A DNA stretch of 64,000 nt from Lachnospiraceae bacterium (GCA_017428105.1 JAFRRM010000004.1:186001-250000); one strand, 5' to 3'. Numbered from the stretch's first letter, positions 1 to 8,942 are shown. Notes: a model not told the origin generated them from the letters alone. A program made the numbers and translations.

Positions 1-1501
1 CCTGGCCTGGGCGCGGAGCGTGGAGGAACCGTATAAAGTGGAACTGATCACGGACCTGCCGGAGGACGCGGTCATCAGTTTTTACAGACAGGGCGATTTC
101 GTCGACCTGTGCGCGGGCCCTCACCTGATGAGCACGAAGGGCGTGGGCAAGGCCTTCAAGATCATGAGCCTGGCCGGCGCGTACTGGCGCGGCAGCGAGA
201 AAAACAAGATGCTGACCCGTATCTACGCCACGGCTTTCAACAAGAAAGAAGAACTGGAAGAGTACATCCGCCTGCTGGAGGAAGCCAAGAAGCGCGACCA
301 CCGCAAGCTGGGCAAGGAGATGCAGCTGTTCATGAGCGACGAGCTGGTCGGCAAGGGCATGCCCATGTTCCTGCCGAAGGGCTACACGGTCTGGCGCATC
401 CTGGAAAACTACATCCGCGACAAGGAACTGGCGCAGGGCTATCAGCACGTGCTGACCCCGTGCGTGGGCACGGTCAACCTGTACAAGACCTCCGGCCACT
501 GGGATCATTATAAGGACAACATGTTCCCGGCCATGGAAGTGGATGACGAAGTCTACGTCCTGCGGCCCATGAACTGCCCGCACCACATGCGGATCTACGC
601 ATCGCAGCCCCACTCCTACCGGAATCTGCCGGTGCGCATCGGCGAGATCGCGCACGACTTCCGCTACGAGGCCTCCGGCAACTTAAAAGGCATCGAACGC
701 GGCCGGCATTTCTGCCAGAACGACGCCCACCTGTTCGTCACGCCGGACCAGATCAAGGAGGAATTCTCCAAGGTGGTGGATCTGATCTTCGATACCTACA
801 AGGATTTCGGGATCACGAACTACCGCTGCGTACTGTCCCTGCGGGATCCCGCGGACAAGGAAAAATATCACGATGACGACGCCATGTGGAACACGGCGGA
901 AAACGCGCTGCGCGACGTGCTGAACGACCTGGGCCTGGACTACACCGAGGAGATCGGCGAAGCGGCTTTCTACGGCCCGAAGCTGGACGTGAACGTGAAG
1001 CCCGCCGTCGGCGCGGAATACACGCTGTCCACCTGCCAGCTGGACTTCTGCCTGCCGCAGAAATTCAACCTGACGTACATCGACAAGGACAACGGGGAGC
1101 AGACGCCGGTGGTGATCCACCGCGCCATCCTGGGCTCCCTGGACCGCTTCATGGCCTACCTGATCGAGGAGACCATGGGCGCTTTCCCGACCTGGCTCGC
1201 GCCGGTGCAGGTGAAGGTGTTGCCCATCTCCGAAAAGTATCTGGATTACGGCCGCAGCGTGACGGAGCACCTGGCCGCCGCCGGCCTGCGCGTCGAACTC
1301 GACGAGCGCGGCGAGAAGATCGGCTATAAGATCCGCGAAGCCCAGAGCATGAAGATCCCTTACATGCTGATCGTCGGCCAGAAGGAGGAAGAGGAAGGCA
1401 CCGTTTCCGTCCGCTCCCGCTCCGAAGGCGATCTGGGCAGCAAGTCTCTGGAAGATTTCACCACGGACATCGTCAAGGAAGTCGAGAACCGCAGCCGGTA
1501 A
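1..1501 (+). CDS. thrS: Threonine--tRNA ligase, 5'-truncated by window edge
   Basis: This is the 3' part of threonyl-tRNA synthetase, which charges tRNA-Thr in the cytoplasm. The frame is open from base 2, so the gene begins before the window and the GTG at 20 is internal. About 500 residues are present. They include the end of the second additional domain (DFVDLCAGPH), the class II catalytic core with the zinc-site segment PMNCPHHMRIY near bases 565-600, motif 2 (DFRYEASG), motif 3 with GSLDRFMAYLIEE near 1130-1165, and the C-terminal anticodon-binding domain (VQVKVLPIS onward). The downstream genes run the same way after a GC-rich hairpin. No T-box can be judged because the 5' end is outside. 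Confidence 0.97.
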   Translation, partial: LAWARSVEEPYKVELITDLPEDAVISFYRQGDFVDLCAGPHLMSTKGVGKAFKIMSLAGAYWRGSEKNKMLTRIYATAFNKKEELEEYIRLLEEAKKRDHRKLGKEMQLFMSDELVGKGMPMFLPKGYTVWRILENYIRDKELAQGYQHVLTPCVGTVNLYKTSGHWDHYKDNMFPAMEVDDEVYVLRPMNCPHHMRIYASQPHSYRNLPVRIGEIAHDFRYEASGNLKGIERGRHFCQNDAHLFVTPDQIKEEFSKVVDLIFDTYKDFGITNYRCVLSLRDPADKEKYHDDDAMWNTAENALRDVLNDLGLDYTEEIGEAAFYGPKLDVNVKPAVGAEYTLSTCQLDFCLPQKFNLTYIDKDNGEQTPVVIHRAILGSLDRFMAYLIEETMGAFPTWLAPVQVKVLPISEKYLDYGRSVTEHLAAAGLRVELDERGEKIGYKIREAQSMKIPYMLIVGQKEEEEGTVSVRSRSEGDLGSKSLEDFTTDIVKEVENRSR

Positions 1502-1519
1502 ACGGCGCGGACATGCCGC

Positions 1520-1559
1520 CGCCGGCCCCGCACCGCGGGGGCGGCCGCCGGCCTTTTGG
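1520..1559 (+). terminator. GC-rich hairpin after thrS
   Basis: The six-base arms CCCCGC and GCGGGG, separated by ACC, are extended imperfectly by flanking GGCCGCC-type bases and followed by CTTTTGGG. The U-tract is poor, so this may be a weak or Rho-assisted terminator rather than a strong intrinsic one. Confidence 0.45.
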
Positions 1560-1568
1560 GAGAGAAAT

Positions 1569-2201
1569 ATGCCTAAAGTATTGCTGATCAACGGATCCCC
1601 GCATCCGCAGGGCTGCACGTTCGTCGCGCTGGATGAAGTGCGGAAGACGCTGGAGCAGGAGGGGATCGAAACGGAACTGCTGCACGTGGGACACCGGGCC
1701 GTGCGCGGCTGCGTCGCGTGCGGTTTCTGCAACGCGAACGGACGCTGCGTGTTCGATGACGATCCGGTGAACGAAGCCGCGCGGCTGTTTGAAGAGGCTG
1801 ACGGCCTGATCGTGGGCAGCCCGGTGTATTACGGCTCGCCCAACGGGACGGTGCTGGCGTTCCTGGACCGGCTGTTCTACAGTACCTCTTTCTCCAAGCA
1901 CATGAAGATCGGCGCCGGCGTGGTGAGCTGCCGCCGCGGCGGGAACACCGCCAGCTTCGACGTGCTGAACAAGTATTTCACGATCAGCGGCATGCCGCTG
2001 GCTTCGTCCACTTACTGGAACCAGATCCACGGCTGCACGCCCGAACAGGCGCGGAAAGATCTGGAAGGTCTCAGGACCATGCGGAACCTGGGACGGAACA
2101 TGGCGTTCCTGATCCGTGCCGTCGCGGCCCAGAAGGAAAAGGAAGGCCTGCCGCTGGAAGAACACAAAGAATTCACCAGCTTCATGGACGTAAAGGAATA
2201 A
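1569..2201 (+). CDS. NAD(P)H-dependent FMN reductase / iron-sulfur flavoprotein family
   Basis: A 210-residue flavodoxin-like protein starting MPKVLLINGSPHPQGCT, the usual FMN phosphate-binding beginning of the FMN_red family (residues 1-15). Residues about 48-65 carry RGCVACGFCNANGRCVFDDD. That compact four-cysteine motif is typical of iron-sulfur flavoproteins and related oxidoreductases and may hold a [4Fe-4S] cluster. The GSPVYYG loop near residue 85 fits the flavin site. It probably transfers electrons between NAD(P)H, flavin and an unknown acceptor. The start is supported by GGGAGAGAAAT just upstream. trpS begins 4 bases after its stop, so the two are likely co-transcribed, although the roles are unrelated. 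Confidence 0.85.
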   Translation: MPKVLLINGSPHPQGCTFVALDEVRKTLEQEGIETELLHVGHRAVRGCVACGFCNANGRCVFDDDPVNEAARLFEEADGLIVGSPVYYGSPNGTVLAFLDRLFYSTSFSKHMKIGAGVVSCRRGGNTASFDVLNKYFTISGMPLASSTYWNQIHGCTPEQARKDLEGLRTMRNLGRNMAFLIRAVAAQKEKEGLPLEEHKEFTSFMDVKE

Positions 2202-2205
2202 GGAT

Positions 2206-3297
2206 ATGGCTGAGAAAAAGATCATCCTGACCGGGGACCGCCCCACGGGGCGCCTGCACCTGGGCCACTACGTGGGCTCCTTGAAGCGCCGGGTGGAGAT
2301 GCAGAACTCCGGGGAGTACGACCAGATCAACATCCTGATCGCGGACGATCAGGCCCTCACGGACAACGCGGACAACCCCGGCAAGATCCGGGACAACATC
2401 ATCCAGGTGGTGCTGGATTACCTCTCCGTGGGCATCGATCCCGCGAAGACCACGATCTGCGTCCAGTCCGCCCTGCCGGCCCTGCACGCGCTGACGTTCT
2501 ATTACCTGAACATGGTGACCACCGCCCGCCTGTTCCGCAACCCCACCGTCAAGGCGGAGATCCAGATGCGGGGCTTTGAGGACGAGGGCCTGCCCGCCGG
2601 CTTCTTCACCTACCCGGTATCGCAGGCGGCGGACATCACGGCGTTCAACGCGACCGTCGTGCCGGTGGGCGAGGACCAGCTGCCCATGATCGAGCAGACC
2701 CGCGAGATCGTGGAGAAGTTCAACCGCATCTACGGCGAGACCCTGGTCATGCCGAAGGCCGTCATCCCGGAAAACGCCGTGCAGCGCCGCCTGCCCGGCG
2801 TGGACGGCAGTGCCAAGATGAGCAAATCCCTGGGGAACGGCATTTATCTGTCCGATTCCGCGGCCACGGTGAAAAAGCTGGTGAACGGCAAGATGTTCAC
2901 GGACCCGCAGCACCTGCGGATCGAGGACCCGGGCCATCTGGAAGGCAACGTGGTCTTCACTTATCTGGATGCCTTTTCCCGGCCGGAGCATTTTGCGGAA
3001 TTCCTGCCGCAGTACGCCTGCCTGGACGAGATGAAGGAGCACTACAAGCGGGGCGGTCTGGGCGACGGCACCTGCAAGAAGTTCCTGATCAGCGTGCTGA
3101 ATGAGATGATGGACCCCATCCGGACGGAGCGCGCCCGGTGGGAAGCGGATCTGGATACGGTCTACGACATCCTGCGCGAAGGCACCGCCCGGGCGCGGGC
3201 GATCACCGATGAGACGCTGGCGCGCGTGCGCCATGCCATGCGGATCGACTATTTCGAAGACCGCTCCATCCTGGACGAATGGAAAAAACTGCTATGA
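2206..3297 (+). CDS. trpS: Tryptophan--tRNA ligase
   Basis: A class I aminoacyl-tRNA synthetase of 363 residues that charges tRNA-Trp. The HIGH-type signature appears as PTGRLHLGHYVGSL (about residues 13-26) and the KMSKS loop as AKMSKSLGN (K204-S208). GEDQLPMIEQTREI near residue 150 is the expected ATP/dimer segment. It is somewhat longer than the roughly 330-residue Bacillus-type enzyme. Its ATG follows the preceding stop by a few bases with AAGGA upstream. Its TGA overlaps the ATG of the next gene (ATGA at 3294-3297), implying translational coupling with the beta-CASP protein. Confidence 0.97.
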   Translation: MAEKKIILTGDRPTGRLHLGHYVGSLKRRVEMQNSGEYDQINILIADDQALTDNADNPGKIRDNIIQVVLDYLSVGIDPAKTTICVQSALPALHALTFYYLNMVTTARLFRNPTVKAEIQMRGFEDEGLPAGFFTYPVSQAADITAFNATVVPVGEDQLPMIEQTREIVEKFNRIYGETLVMPKAVIPENAVQRRLPGVDGSAKMSKSLGNGIYLSDSAATVKKLVNGKMFTDPQHLRIEDPGHLEGNVVFTYLDAFSRPEHFAEFLPQYACLDEMKEHYKRGGLGDGTCKKFLISVLNEMMDPIRTERARWEADLDTVYDILREGTARARAITDETLARVRHAMRIDYFEDRSILDEWKKLL

Positions 3298-4934
3298 AGA
3301 TCACATTTTTAGGAGCCGATCATGAAGTGACCGGCTCCCTGACTTATCTGGAGGCCGGCGGCCACCGCATCCTGGTGGACTGCGGCATGGAGCAGGGCAA
3401 GGACATCTTCGTGAACCAGAACCTGCCCATCAGCGCGGATCAGGTGGACGCGGTGTTCCTGACCCACGCCCACATCGACCACTCCGGCAACCTGCCGCTC
3501 CTGTACAAACAGGGATTCCGCGGGCCGGTCTACGCCACGGAAGCGACCGCCAACCTGTGCCGCATCATGCTGATGGACTGCGCCGCCATCCAGGAATCCG
3601 AGGTGGAGTGGCAGAACCGCAAGAACGACCGTGCCGGCCGGGAGAAAGTGGAGCCGCTCTATACTAAGGAGGACGCGGAAGGCGTGCTGCGCCAGTTCAT
3701 CCCGATGGCTTTCGGCGAGAAGAAGCAGGTCCGGGAAAACGTCGAAGTGCGCTTCGGCAACGCGGGACATCTGCTGGGCGCGTCCCACATCGAGCTGTGG
3801 CTGACCGAAGACGGCGTGACGAAGAAGATCCTCTTCAGCGGCGACGTGGGCAACTCGGACCGCCCGCTGATCTGCGATCCCCAGCCGGTGGACGAGGCGG
3901 ATTATGTGGTATTGGAATCCACCTACGGGGACCGGCTGCACGAGCCGCACGAAGGGCATGAGGCCTATGTGCTGCAGCTCGCCCGCGCCATCGAAGGCGT
4001 CCTGGGCCGCGGCGGCAACCTGGTCATCCCGTCCTTCGCCGTGGGCCGCACGCAGGAGATCCTGTACTTCATCCGCCAGATCAAGGAAGAGGACATGATC
4101 CCGTCCCTGCCGCATTTCAAGGTGGTGCTGGACAGCCCGCTGGCCGTGGAAGCCACGGCGGTGTTCCAGCAGACGCCCCGCGATTATTTCAACGACGCGG
4201 CGCGGGACCTGCTGGATCAGGGCGTCAACCCGATCTTTTTCGACGGTCTGGAACTGTCCGTTTCTTCGGAGGAATCCAAGGCCATCAACCTGGACCCGGA
4301 GCCCAAGGTGATCATTTCCGCCAGCGGCATGTGCGAGGCCGGGCGGATCCGCCATCACCTGAAGCATAACCTCTGGCGGCCGGAATCCGCCGTGCTCTTC
4401 GTGGGCTATCAGACGGAGGGGACCCTGGGCCGCTACCTGCTGGACGGCGCCGACATGGTGAAACTCTTCGGCGAGGAGATCACCGTGCAGGCCGAGCTCC
4501 TGACCATGCAGGGCATCAGCGGCCACGCGGACCGCGACGGCCTGGCGGCCTGGCTGAACGGACTCGGGAAAAAGCCGGAGCGTGTCTTCATCAACCACGG
4601 CGAAGCGGCAGTCTGCGACAGTTTCGCCTGGTATCTGCACGAGCAGTTCGGCTATGATACGGCCGCGCCTTACAGCGGCTCGGTGTACGACCTGATCACC
4701 GGAGAAGCGCTGGTGCAGGCCGTCGGCATCCCGGTGGAGAAGGAAGAAAAGGACAAGGACAGGAAGACCGCCAAGGCCGGCGAGCCGTCGCTGTTCAATT
4801 CCCTGCTGGCCGCCGGCGAGCGCCTGCTGACGGTGATCGGGACCATGCGGGAGCGCAGCAGCAAGGAGATCAAAAAGATGATCTCCGAGATCGACAGGCT
4901 GATCAGCAGATATTCGAAGAAAGACGGGGAGTAG
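3294..4934 (+). CDS. Metallo-beta-lactamase / beta-CASP RNA-processing protein
   Basis: A 546-residue metallo-hydrolase resembling the archaeal-type CPSF/YSH1 and bacterial beta-CASP RNases. The zinc motif is THAHIDHSG (T57-H58-A59-H60-I61-D62-H63). The beta-CASP part includes VIPSFAVGRTQEILY and the RNA-specificity segment SASGMCEAGRIRHHL, followed by the late histidine motif GISGHADRDGL. The last 80 residues are charged and probably a flexible tail. I chose the ATG at 3294, which overlaps the trpS stop, over the ATG at 3279, because homologs begin MKITFLG. The likely role is RNA maturation or decay; the specific target is unknown. Confidence 0.88.
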   Translation: MKITFLGADHEVTGSLTYLEAGGHRILVDCGMEQGKDIFVNQNLPISADQVDAVFLTHAHIDHSGNLPLLYKQGFRGPVYATEATANLCRIMLMDCAAIQESEVEWQNRKNDRAGREKVEPLYTKEDAEGVLRQFIPMAFGEKKQVRENVEVRFGNAGHLLGASHIELWLTEDGVTKKILFSGDVGNSDRPLICDPQPVDEADYVVLESTYGDRLHEPHEGHEAYVLQLARAIEGVLGRGGNLVIPSFAVGRTQEILYFIRQIKEEDMIPSLPHFKVVLDSPLAVEATAVFQQTPRDYFNDAARDLLDQGVNPIFFDGLELSVSSEESKAINLDPEPKVIISASGMCEAGRIRHHLKHNLWRPESAVLFVGYQTEGTLGRYLLDGADMVKLFGEEITVQAELLTMQGISGHADRDGLAAWLNGLGKKPERVFINHGEAAVCDSFAWYLHEQFGYDTAAPYSGSVYDLITGEALVQAVGIPVEKEEKDKDRKTAKAGEPSLFNSLLAAGERLLTVIGTMRERSSKEIKKMISEIDRLISRYSKKDGE

Positions 4935-4949
4935 ACCGCAGCGGCTGCC

Positions 4950-5624
4950 ATGAAGACAGATTTCGACCGGATCATGCAGGAGATCATCGCCGGGCTGGAT
5001 CCTCAGGATCCGCCCCGGCTGCTGCTGCATTCGTGCTGCGCGCCGTGCTCCTCCTCCGTGCTGGAGCAGCTGGCCGGCCCGTTCCGGGTCACAGTGCTGT
5101 ATTATGATCCCAATATTTATCCCCGGGAGGAATATGAATTCCGCAAGGCGGAACAGCAGGAATTCATCCGCACGTATCCGTTCGCCCGCCCGGTGGATTT
5201 TCTGGACTGCGAGTATGAACCGGCGCAGTTTTATGAAGCGGTGAAGGGACTGGAGGCGGAACCGGAACGCGGAAGCCGCTGCACGGTGTGCTACCGCCTG
5301 CGGCTGGCCCGGACGGCGGCGGAAGCGGCCCGCGGCGGGTATGACTTTTTCGCCACGACGCTGACCCTAAGCCCCTTAAAGGACGCCGCGCGGCTGAACC
5401 GGATCGGGCAGGAGGAAGCGGACCGGCTGGCCGGTGAAGCGGCCGGGACGGAGAGCGTCCTTCCCGCGGGATCCGCCGGCCGGAAAACGCCCCGCTGGCT
5501 CCCTTCGGATTTTAAGAAACGGAACGGTTATCTCCGTTCCCTGGAGATCACGAAGGCCTGCGGCATGTACCGCCAGAGCTATTGCGGCTGCGAGTTTTCG
5601 CTGCGGCCGGAGAGCGGGAAATGA
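4950..5624 (+). CDS. queH: Epoxyqueuosine reductase QueH
   Basis: A 224-residue protein of the former DUF208 family, now known as QueH, which reduces epoxyqueuosine to queuosine in tRNA, the last step of queuosine synthesis. Diagnostic cysteines are C29-C30 and C33 in LLLHSCCAPCSS, the central RCTVCYRLRL pair, and the C-terminal MYRQSYCGCEF pair; these bind iron and an Fe-S cluster in the family. YYDPNIYPREEY is the conserved loop after strand 2. It starts 15 bases after the preceding stop. No other queuosine gene is visible in the window, so the precursor may be made elsewhere or salvaged. Confidence 0.93.
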   Translation: MKTDFDRIMQEIIAGLDPQDPPRLLLHSCCAPCSSSVLEQLAGPFRVTVLYYDPNIYPREEYEFRKAEQQEFIRTYPFARPVDFLDCEYEPAQFYEAVKGLEAEPERGSRCTVCYRLRLARTAAEAARGGYDFFATTLTLSPLKDAARLNRIGQEEADRLAGEAAGTESVLPAGSAGRKTPRWLPSDFKKRNGYLRSLEITKACGMYRQSYCGCEFSLRPESGK

Positions 5625-5667
5625 CCGCCGGGGCCGGGAGGCCCGGAGAAAAAGAAACGACCGGCAG

Positions 5668-5688
5668 GGGCCGATGAGCTATCGGCCC
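5668..5688 (+). terminator. Perfect 8-bp hairpin between queH and the deaminase-like gene
   Basis: The arms GGGCCGAT and ATCGGCCC around a GAGCT loop form a stable stem. No run of T follows, so it may be a processing or attenuation hairpin rather than an intrinsic terminator. Confidence 0.35.
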
Positions 5689-5706
5689 GCACTGTGAGGA
5701 CGACGC

Positions 5707-8166
5707 ATGACTTATTTCGGACGATTCTATCTGGACAGGGAAAAAGACATCGCCGTGGAGCTGTGGCGAGACGGCGACGCCATGGAGTACCGCCTGCGCA
5801 CGCCGAACCACCACAGCGGCAACCTGATCACCAACCTGGCACGCGTCTGCGGCGCCGAACTGAAAGACGAAGAAGAAACGGGACTGAAAGTGATGACGGG
5901 ACCCGTTTTTTCCTATATTGACGGGGAGAACCGCCGGGTCTTCATCCTGCGCCTGGGCAATACCAAGGTCGCCAACATCTATCTGGACGGCACCATCGAG
6001 CGGAAAGCCGCGGTCCCGGCCATCGCCAAGACCCTGATGAGCCAGACCAAGGACTATCATCTGGATCTGTACCGGACGCTGGTGAAAACGTATATCCTGA
6101 GCGAATGCAAGTTCCGGACGGACCTGCATACGCACATGAACGCCATCCTGGAGCCGGATATCCTGATCGCGCTGGGCATCGCCCACCAGATCCGCTATCC
6201 GCTGTATTACATCAAAAAACTGGGGCTGGAACTGACGGAAGAGCAGCGGCGGACGATGGCGGAGCGGCGCGCGCGGGCGGAGGAGACGCTGGACCTGACA
6301 GGGCTGGCCGGCAAATACCGCGACCGGCGCATCGACGACAACTGTTTCATCAACGCGGCGCGGCTGCTGCTGGACCATCCGGAGGCCGCGGAACGGAATA
6401 TCGCGAAGATCCGGGCATCGCTGGCCGTTCTGAAGGACGGCCAGGCGGTCTTTTCCAATCTGGAGCGCGTCTATCTGTACCGCTACGTGTTCACGCGCGG
6501 CGTGCCGGCGGCGGATCCGATGTCGGCGGACGAGCTGCGGAAGAAGAGCGGGATCATCCCGGACCCGGACATCCGCCGGACCGTGATGAAAATGCTGGCC
6601 GACCGGGCCGGCAGGACGTACGGCGGCAATACGCTGTTCCAGGACAAGCTGCTGTGGATCGCACGCAGCTATGCGGCGGCCGGCGTCCGGTACGCGGAGA
6701 TCTCCGATACCACGCTGGCGAAGGCGGACCAGGCGCCCGCCCGGCTGGCGGAGATCCACGGGGTCATGCCCGCCGCGATGCGGGAGACCGGGGTGACGCT
6801 GCGCTTCCTGGCGGGGATCCGCCGCACGCCGCTCACCATCGTGAAGGATCAGGTCGCGCCGCGGGACTATCTGCGGGAGAACGTCCGGACCCTGGAGGCG
6901 GTCGCGGAGGACCCGTATCTGGCGGGCTGCGACATCCTGGGCGAGGAGATCAACGACATCGAAGAACTCCGGCCGCTCATCGAACGGCTGACGGCACTGG
7001 CCGGACGCATCCCGGGCTTCGTGATCCGCATCCACGCGGGGGAGAGCGACAGCCTGCGGGGCAACGTCGCGGGGAGCCTGCGCTGCGTGCGCGAGTCGCT
7101 GGCTCCGGGACAGCCCATGCCGGCTCTGCGCATCGGCCACGGCCTGTTCACCCCCAATCTGAAGAGCGCCGGCGGCCAGGCCCTGCTGAAGGACCTGAAG
7201 GACAGCGGCGTCGTCCTGGAATTCCAGATCAGCTCCAACGTGCGGCTGAACAACCTGAGCCGCGTGGAGGATCACCCGTTAAAGAAATATCTCCGCGCGG
7301 GCGTGGCCTGCGTGCAGGGGACCGACGGCGGCGCGCTGTACGGGACGAATTCGATCGATGAGGAACTGGCGCTGGAGCGCCTGCTGGGGCTCTCGCCCGA
7401 GGACCTAAAGCAGATGTGCCGGGCCGAAGATCGCGTGATGCGGGCCGGCCTGGAAACGTTCCGCGTCAAGCGGCAGCGGCTGCGCCGCGTGCTGAAAGGC
7501 CGCAGCCTGACGGCTTATTATGAGGAACGCCTGCAGGCGGAGGGCGACCGGCTCACGATGCCGGAGGAAAAACGCCTGAGCGCGGCCGCGGTGCTGCGGG
7601 AGCAGATCCGGCCGCTGCCGGAAGACAGATTCCCGGTGATCCTGGCCGGCGGCAGCTTCAACAGCGACCGCCGCCGCTCGCCGTGCAGACCGGAACTGCT
7701 GGCCCTGCTGGACGGCCTGCTGGAGAAACTGGATCCGGAGAAAGTGTTCTTCGTGATCGGCCACAAACTGAGTTCCTACGAAAAAGCGCTCGTGGAAAAA
7801 AACGCCGGCCGCTTTGAGATATTCGCGGTGATCCCCACTCTGCTGACGCCGCGCGAGGCGGCGGCGCTGAAGCGCTCCGGCGTCTCGGTCCGCCTCTCCA
7901 TCGAGCCCTACGGCCCCGGCCTGTACAAGAGCATCGCCTACGAGATCTTCAAGAACCGCCGCTCCGTCCTCCTGGCCCTCGACGGCAACGCCTCCGGCGC
8001 CAACCTCATCCAGGAAGCCAAGAACGCCCGCCGCAAATGCCGCATCTTCGTCTGCCGCGCCTCCCGCGGCCTGCGCGAAAAGACCCGCTCCCTCGAGGGC
8101 TACGTCCGCCTTTTCGCTCCCGCCGAAGACGTCTCCGGCGAGATCGTCTCCCTGACCGAATCCTGA
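5707..8166 (+). CDS. Adenosine-deaminase-like protein with C-terminal SLOG/Rossmann-like domain
   Basis: An 819-residue multidomain protein. Residues 1-130 are an unrecognised N-terminal region. The middle shows the metal-site pattern of adenosine/AMP deaminases in the right order: H141-x-H143 (DLHTHMNA), H443 and E446 in RIHAGE, H478 in RIGHG, and D540 in GTDGGALYGTN. The second acidic residue usually found after D540 is glycine. The spacing between the first and second motifs (about 300 residues) is much longer than in housekeeping deaminases. Residues about 640-819 look like a SLOG/DprA-type nucleotide-binding fold (ILAGGSFNSD, then SIEPYGPGLYKSIAYEIF and LALDGNASGANLIQEA). Substrate is unknown. 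RdrB, the large deaminase of RADAR defence, is a comparator, but no RdrA-like ATPase gene is nearby. GTGAGGA precedes the start. Confidence 0.7.
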   Translation: MTYFGRFYLDREKDIAVELWRDGDAMEYRLRTPNHHSGNLITNLARVCGAELKDEEETGLKVMTGPVFSYIDGENRRVFILRLGNTKVANIYLDGTIERKAAVPAIAKTLMSQTKDYHLDLYRTLVKTYILSECKFRTDLHTHMNAILEPDILIALGIAHQIRYPLYYIKKLGLELTEEQRRTMAERRARAEETLDLTGLAGKYRDRRIDDNCFINAARLLLDHPEAAERNIAKIRASLAVLKDGQAVFSNLERVYLYRYVFTRGVPAADPMSADELRKKSGIIPDPDIRRTVMKMLADRAGRTYGGNTLFQDKLLWIARSYAAAGVRYAEISDTTLAKADQAPARLAEIHGVMPAAMRETGVTLRFLAGIRRTPLTIVKDQVAPRDYLRENVRTLEAVAEDPYLAGCDILGEEINDIEELRPLIERLTALAGRIPGFVIRIHAGESDSLRGNVAGSLRCVRESLAPGQPMPALRIGHGLFTPNLKSAGGQALLKDLKDSGVVLEFQISSNVRLNNLSRVEDHPLKKYLRAGVACVQGTDGGALYGTNSIDEELALERLLGLSPEDLKQMCRAEDRVMRAGLETFRVKRQRLRRVLKGRSLTAYYEERLQAEGDRLTMPEEKRLSAAAVLREQIRPLPEDRFPVILAGGSFNSDRRRSPCRPELLALLDGLLEKLDPEKVFFVIGHKLSSYEKALVEKNAGRFEIFAVIPTLLTPREAAALKRSGVSVRLSIEPYGPGLYKSIAYEIFKNRRSVLLALDGNASGANLIQEAKNARRKCRIFVCRASRGLREKTRSLEGYVRLFAPAEDVSGEIVSLTES

Positions 8167-8224
8167 AACGGGACCGCGGAGGGACGGTTCCCCGGCGGCC
8201 CTGCGGGGAAGCGGCTTTTCATGC

Positions 8225-8263
8225 AAAAACCTGACAAAGGGACGGTTCCTTTGTCAGGTTTTT
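8225..8263. terminator. Bidirectional intrinsic terminator
   Basis: A perfect 16-bp inverted repeat (8225-8240 and 8248-8263) has five A on the left and five T on the right, so it can terminate in both directions. It sits between the convergent deaminase-like gene and the DUF4364 gene. Confidence 0.9.
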
Positions 8264-8298
8264 GGTTTCAGGGCCGGCGGGGCGTGCTGTTGTGTTTT

Positions 8299-8823
8299 TT
8301 ATTCGTCCTGCAGCAGCGTATGCATGATGTGGCTGTAGACTTCCTGGCTGGAGGACTGCCAGCGGTCGCAGATGATGCGGGCCTGTTCTTCGCTGGGAAC
8401 GGAGAGATGGAGCTTCAGGAGCTGGACTTTGCCTTCGCGGACTTCGCAGGTGACTTCGAAATCCGTGCTGCCGGTCTTGCGGTAGTCGGCGGTGATGCCC
8501 ATTTCGTTGCGGAGGCGGATCTTGTGCTTCTTCAGGAACGCGTGGATGTCTTCCTTGATGGCGTCGGGGATGTCGCCGCCGAAGAAGGTCAGGGTCTCCT
8601 CGCCCTCCCGGGTGATCTCATAGCGCCGGGAGCCGCGCACGGTGGTGACCTTGATCAGGTGCGCGTCCAGCAGCTCGCTGACGCCCTGCTGCAGGGACAT
8701 GTAGTTGGTGTATTCCGTGGTCAGGAAAAAATCGGAGATCTGTTCGTTGCTGATGGGCAGATTGGCCTGCTGGAGCAGGTAGAGCACCATCAGTTTGTAT
8801 AATACCTGCGGATCGTTGATCAT
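8299..8823 (-). CDS. DUF4364 family winged-helix protein
   Basis: A 174-residue protein of the DUF4364 family common in Clostridia. The N-terminal 80 residues read as a PadR/MarR-like winged helix (LYKLMVLYLLQQANLPISN, then the wing RGSRRYEITREG). The C-terminal half has alternating strands that fit the family's effector or dimer domain. Function is not established; a transcriptional regulator role is inferred from the fold. The start is supported by GGGGGAGGAACGCGCA before the ATG. It has its own promoter (8855-8883, minus) and diverges from rho across a 298-bp spacer. Confidence 0.85.
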   Translation of the reverse strand: MINDPQVLYKLMVLYLLQQANLPISNEQISDFFLTTEYTNYMSLQQGVSELLDAHLIKVTTVRGSRRYEITREGEETLTFFGGDIPDAIKEDIHAFLKKHKIRLRNEMGITADYRKTGSTDFEVTCEVREGKVQLLKLHLSVPSEEQARIICDRWQSSSQEVYSHIMHTLLQDE

Positions 8824-8854
8824 TGCGCGTTCCTCCCCCTCTCATTACGCGCCT

Positions 8855-8883
8855 ATTTTATCAAGATGCGCGGAAAAATGCAA
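8855..8883 (-). promoter_or_regulatory. Promoter of the DUF4364 gene
   Basis: On the minus strand TTGCAT (8883-8878), a 17-base spacer and TAAAAT (8860-8855) form a good sigma-70 type promoter. Transcription would start about 25 bases before the coding region. Confidence 0.7.
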
Positions 8884-8913
8884 GAAAATGTCCGCTTTTC
8901 CTGCGTCTCCCTC

Positions 8914-8942
8914 TTGCATTTTTGCCGGAAATAGAGTACGAT
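8914..8942 (+). promoter_or_regulatory. Likely rho promoter
   Basis: TTGCAT (8914-8919), 17 bases and TACGAT (8937-8942) sit about 180 bases before the rho start. The resulting leader includes a hairpin at about 9034-9058 with GGCTCC and GGAGCC arms, possibly for autogenous control. The -10 is weaker than the -35. Confidence 0.5.

Noticed and set aside
5668..5706. Riboswitch upstream of the deaminase-like gene
   Set aside because: Only 82 bases with one simple hairpin; too little sequence for a known nucleotide-sensing aptamer.
6105..7361. 418-codon frame inside the deaminase-like gene
   Set aside because: It is an Arg/Gly-rich +1 shadow of the 5707-8166 gene.
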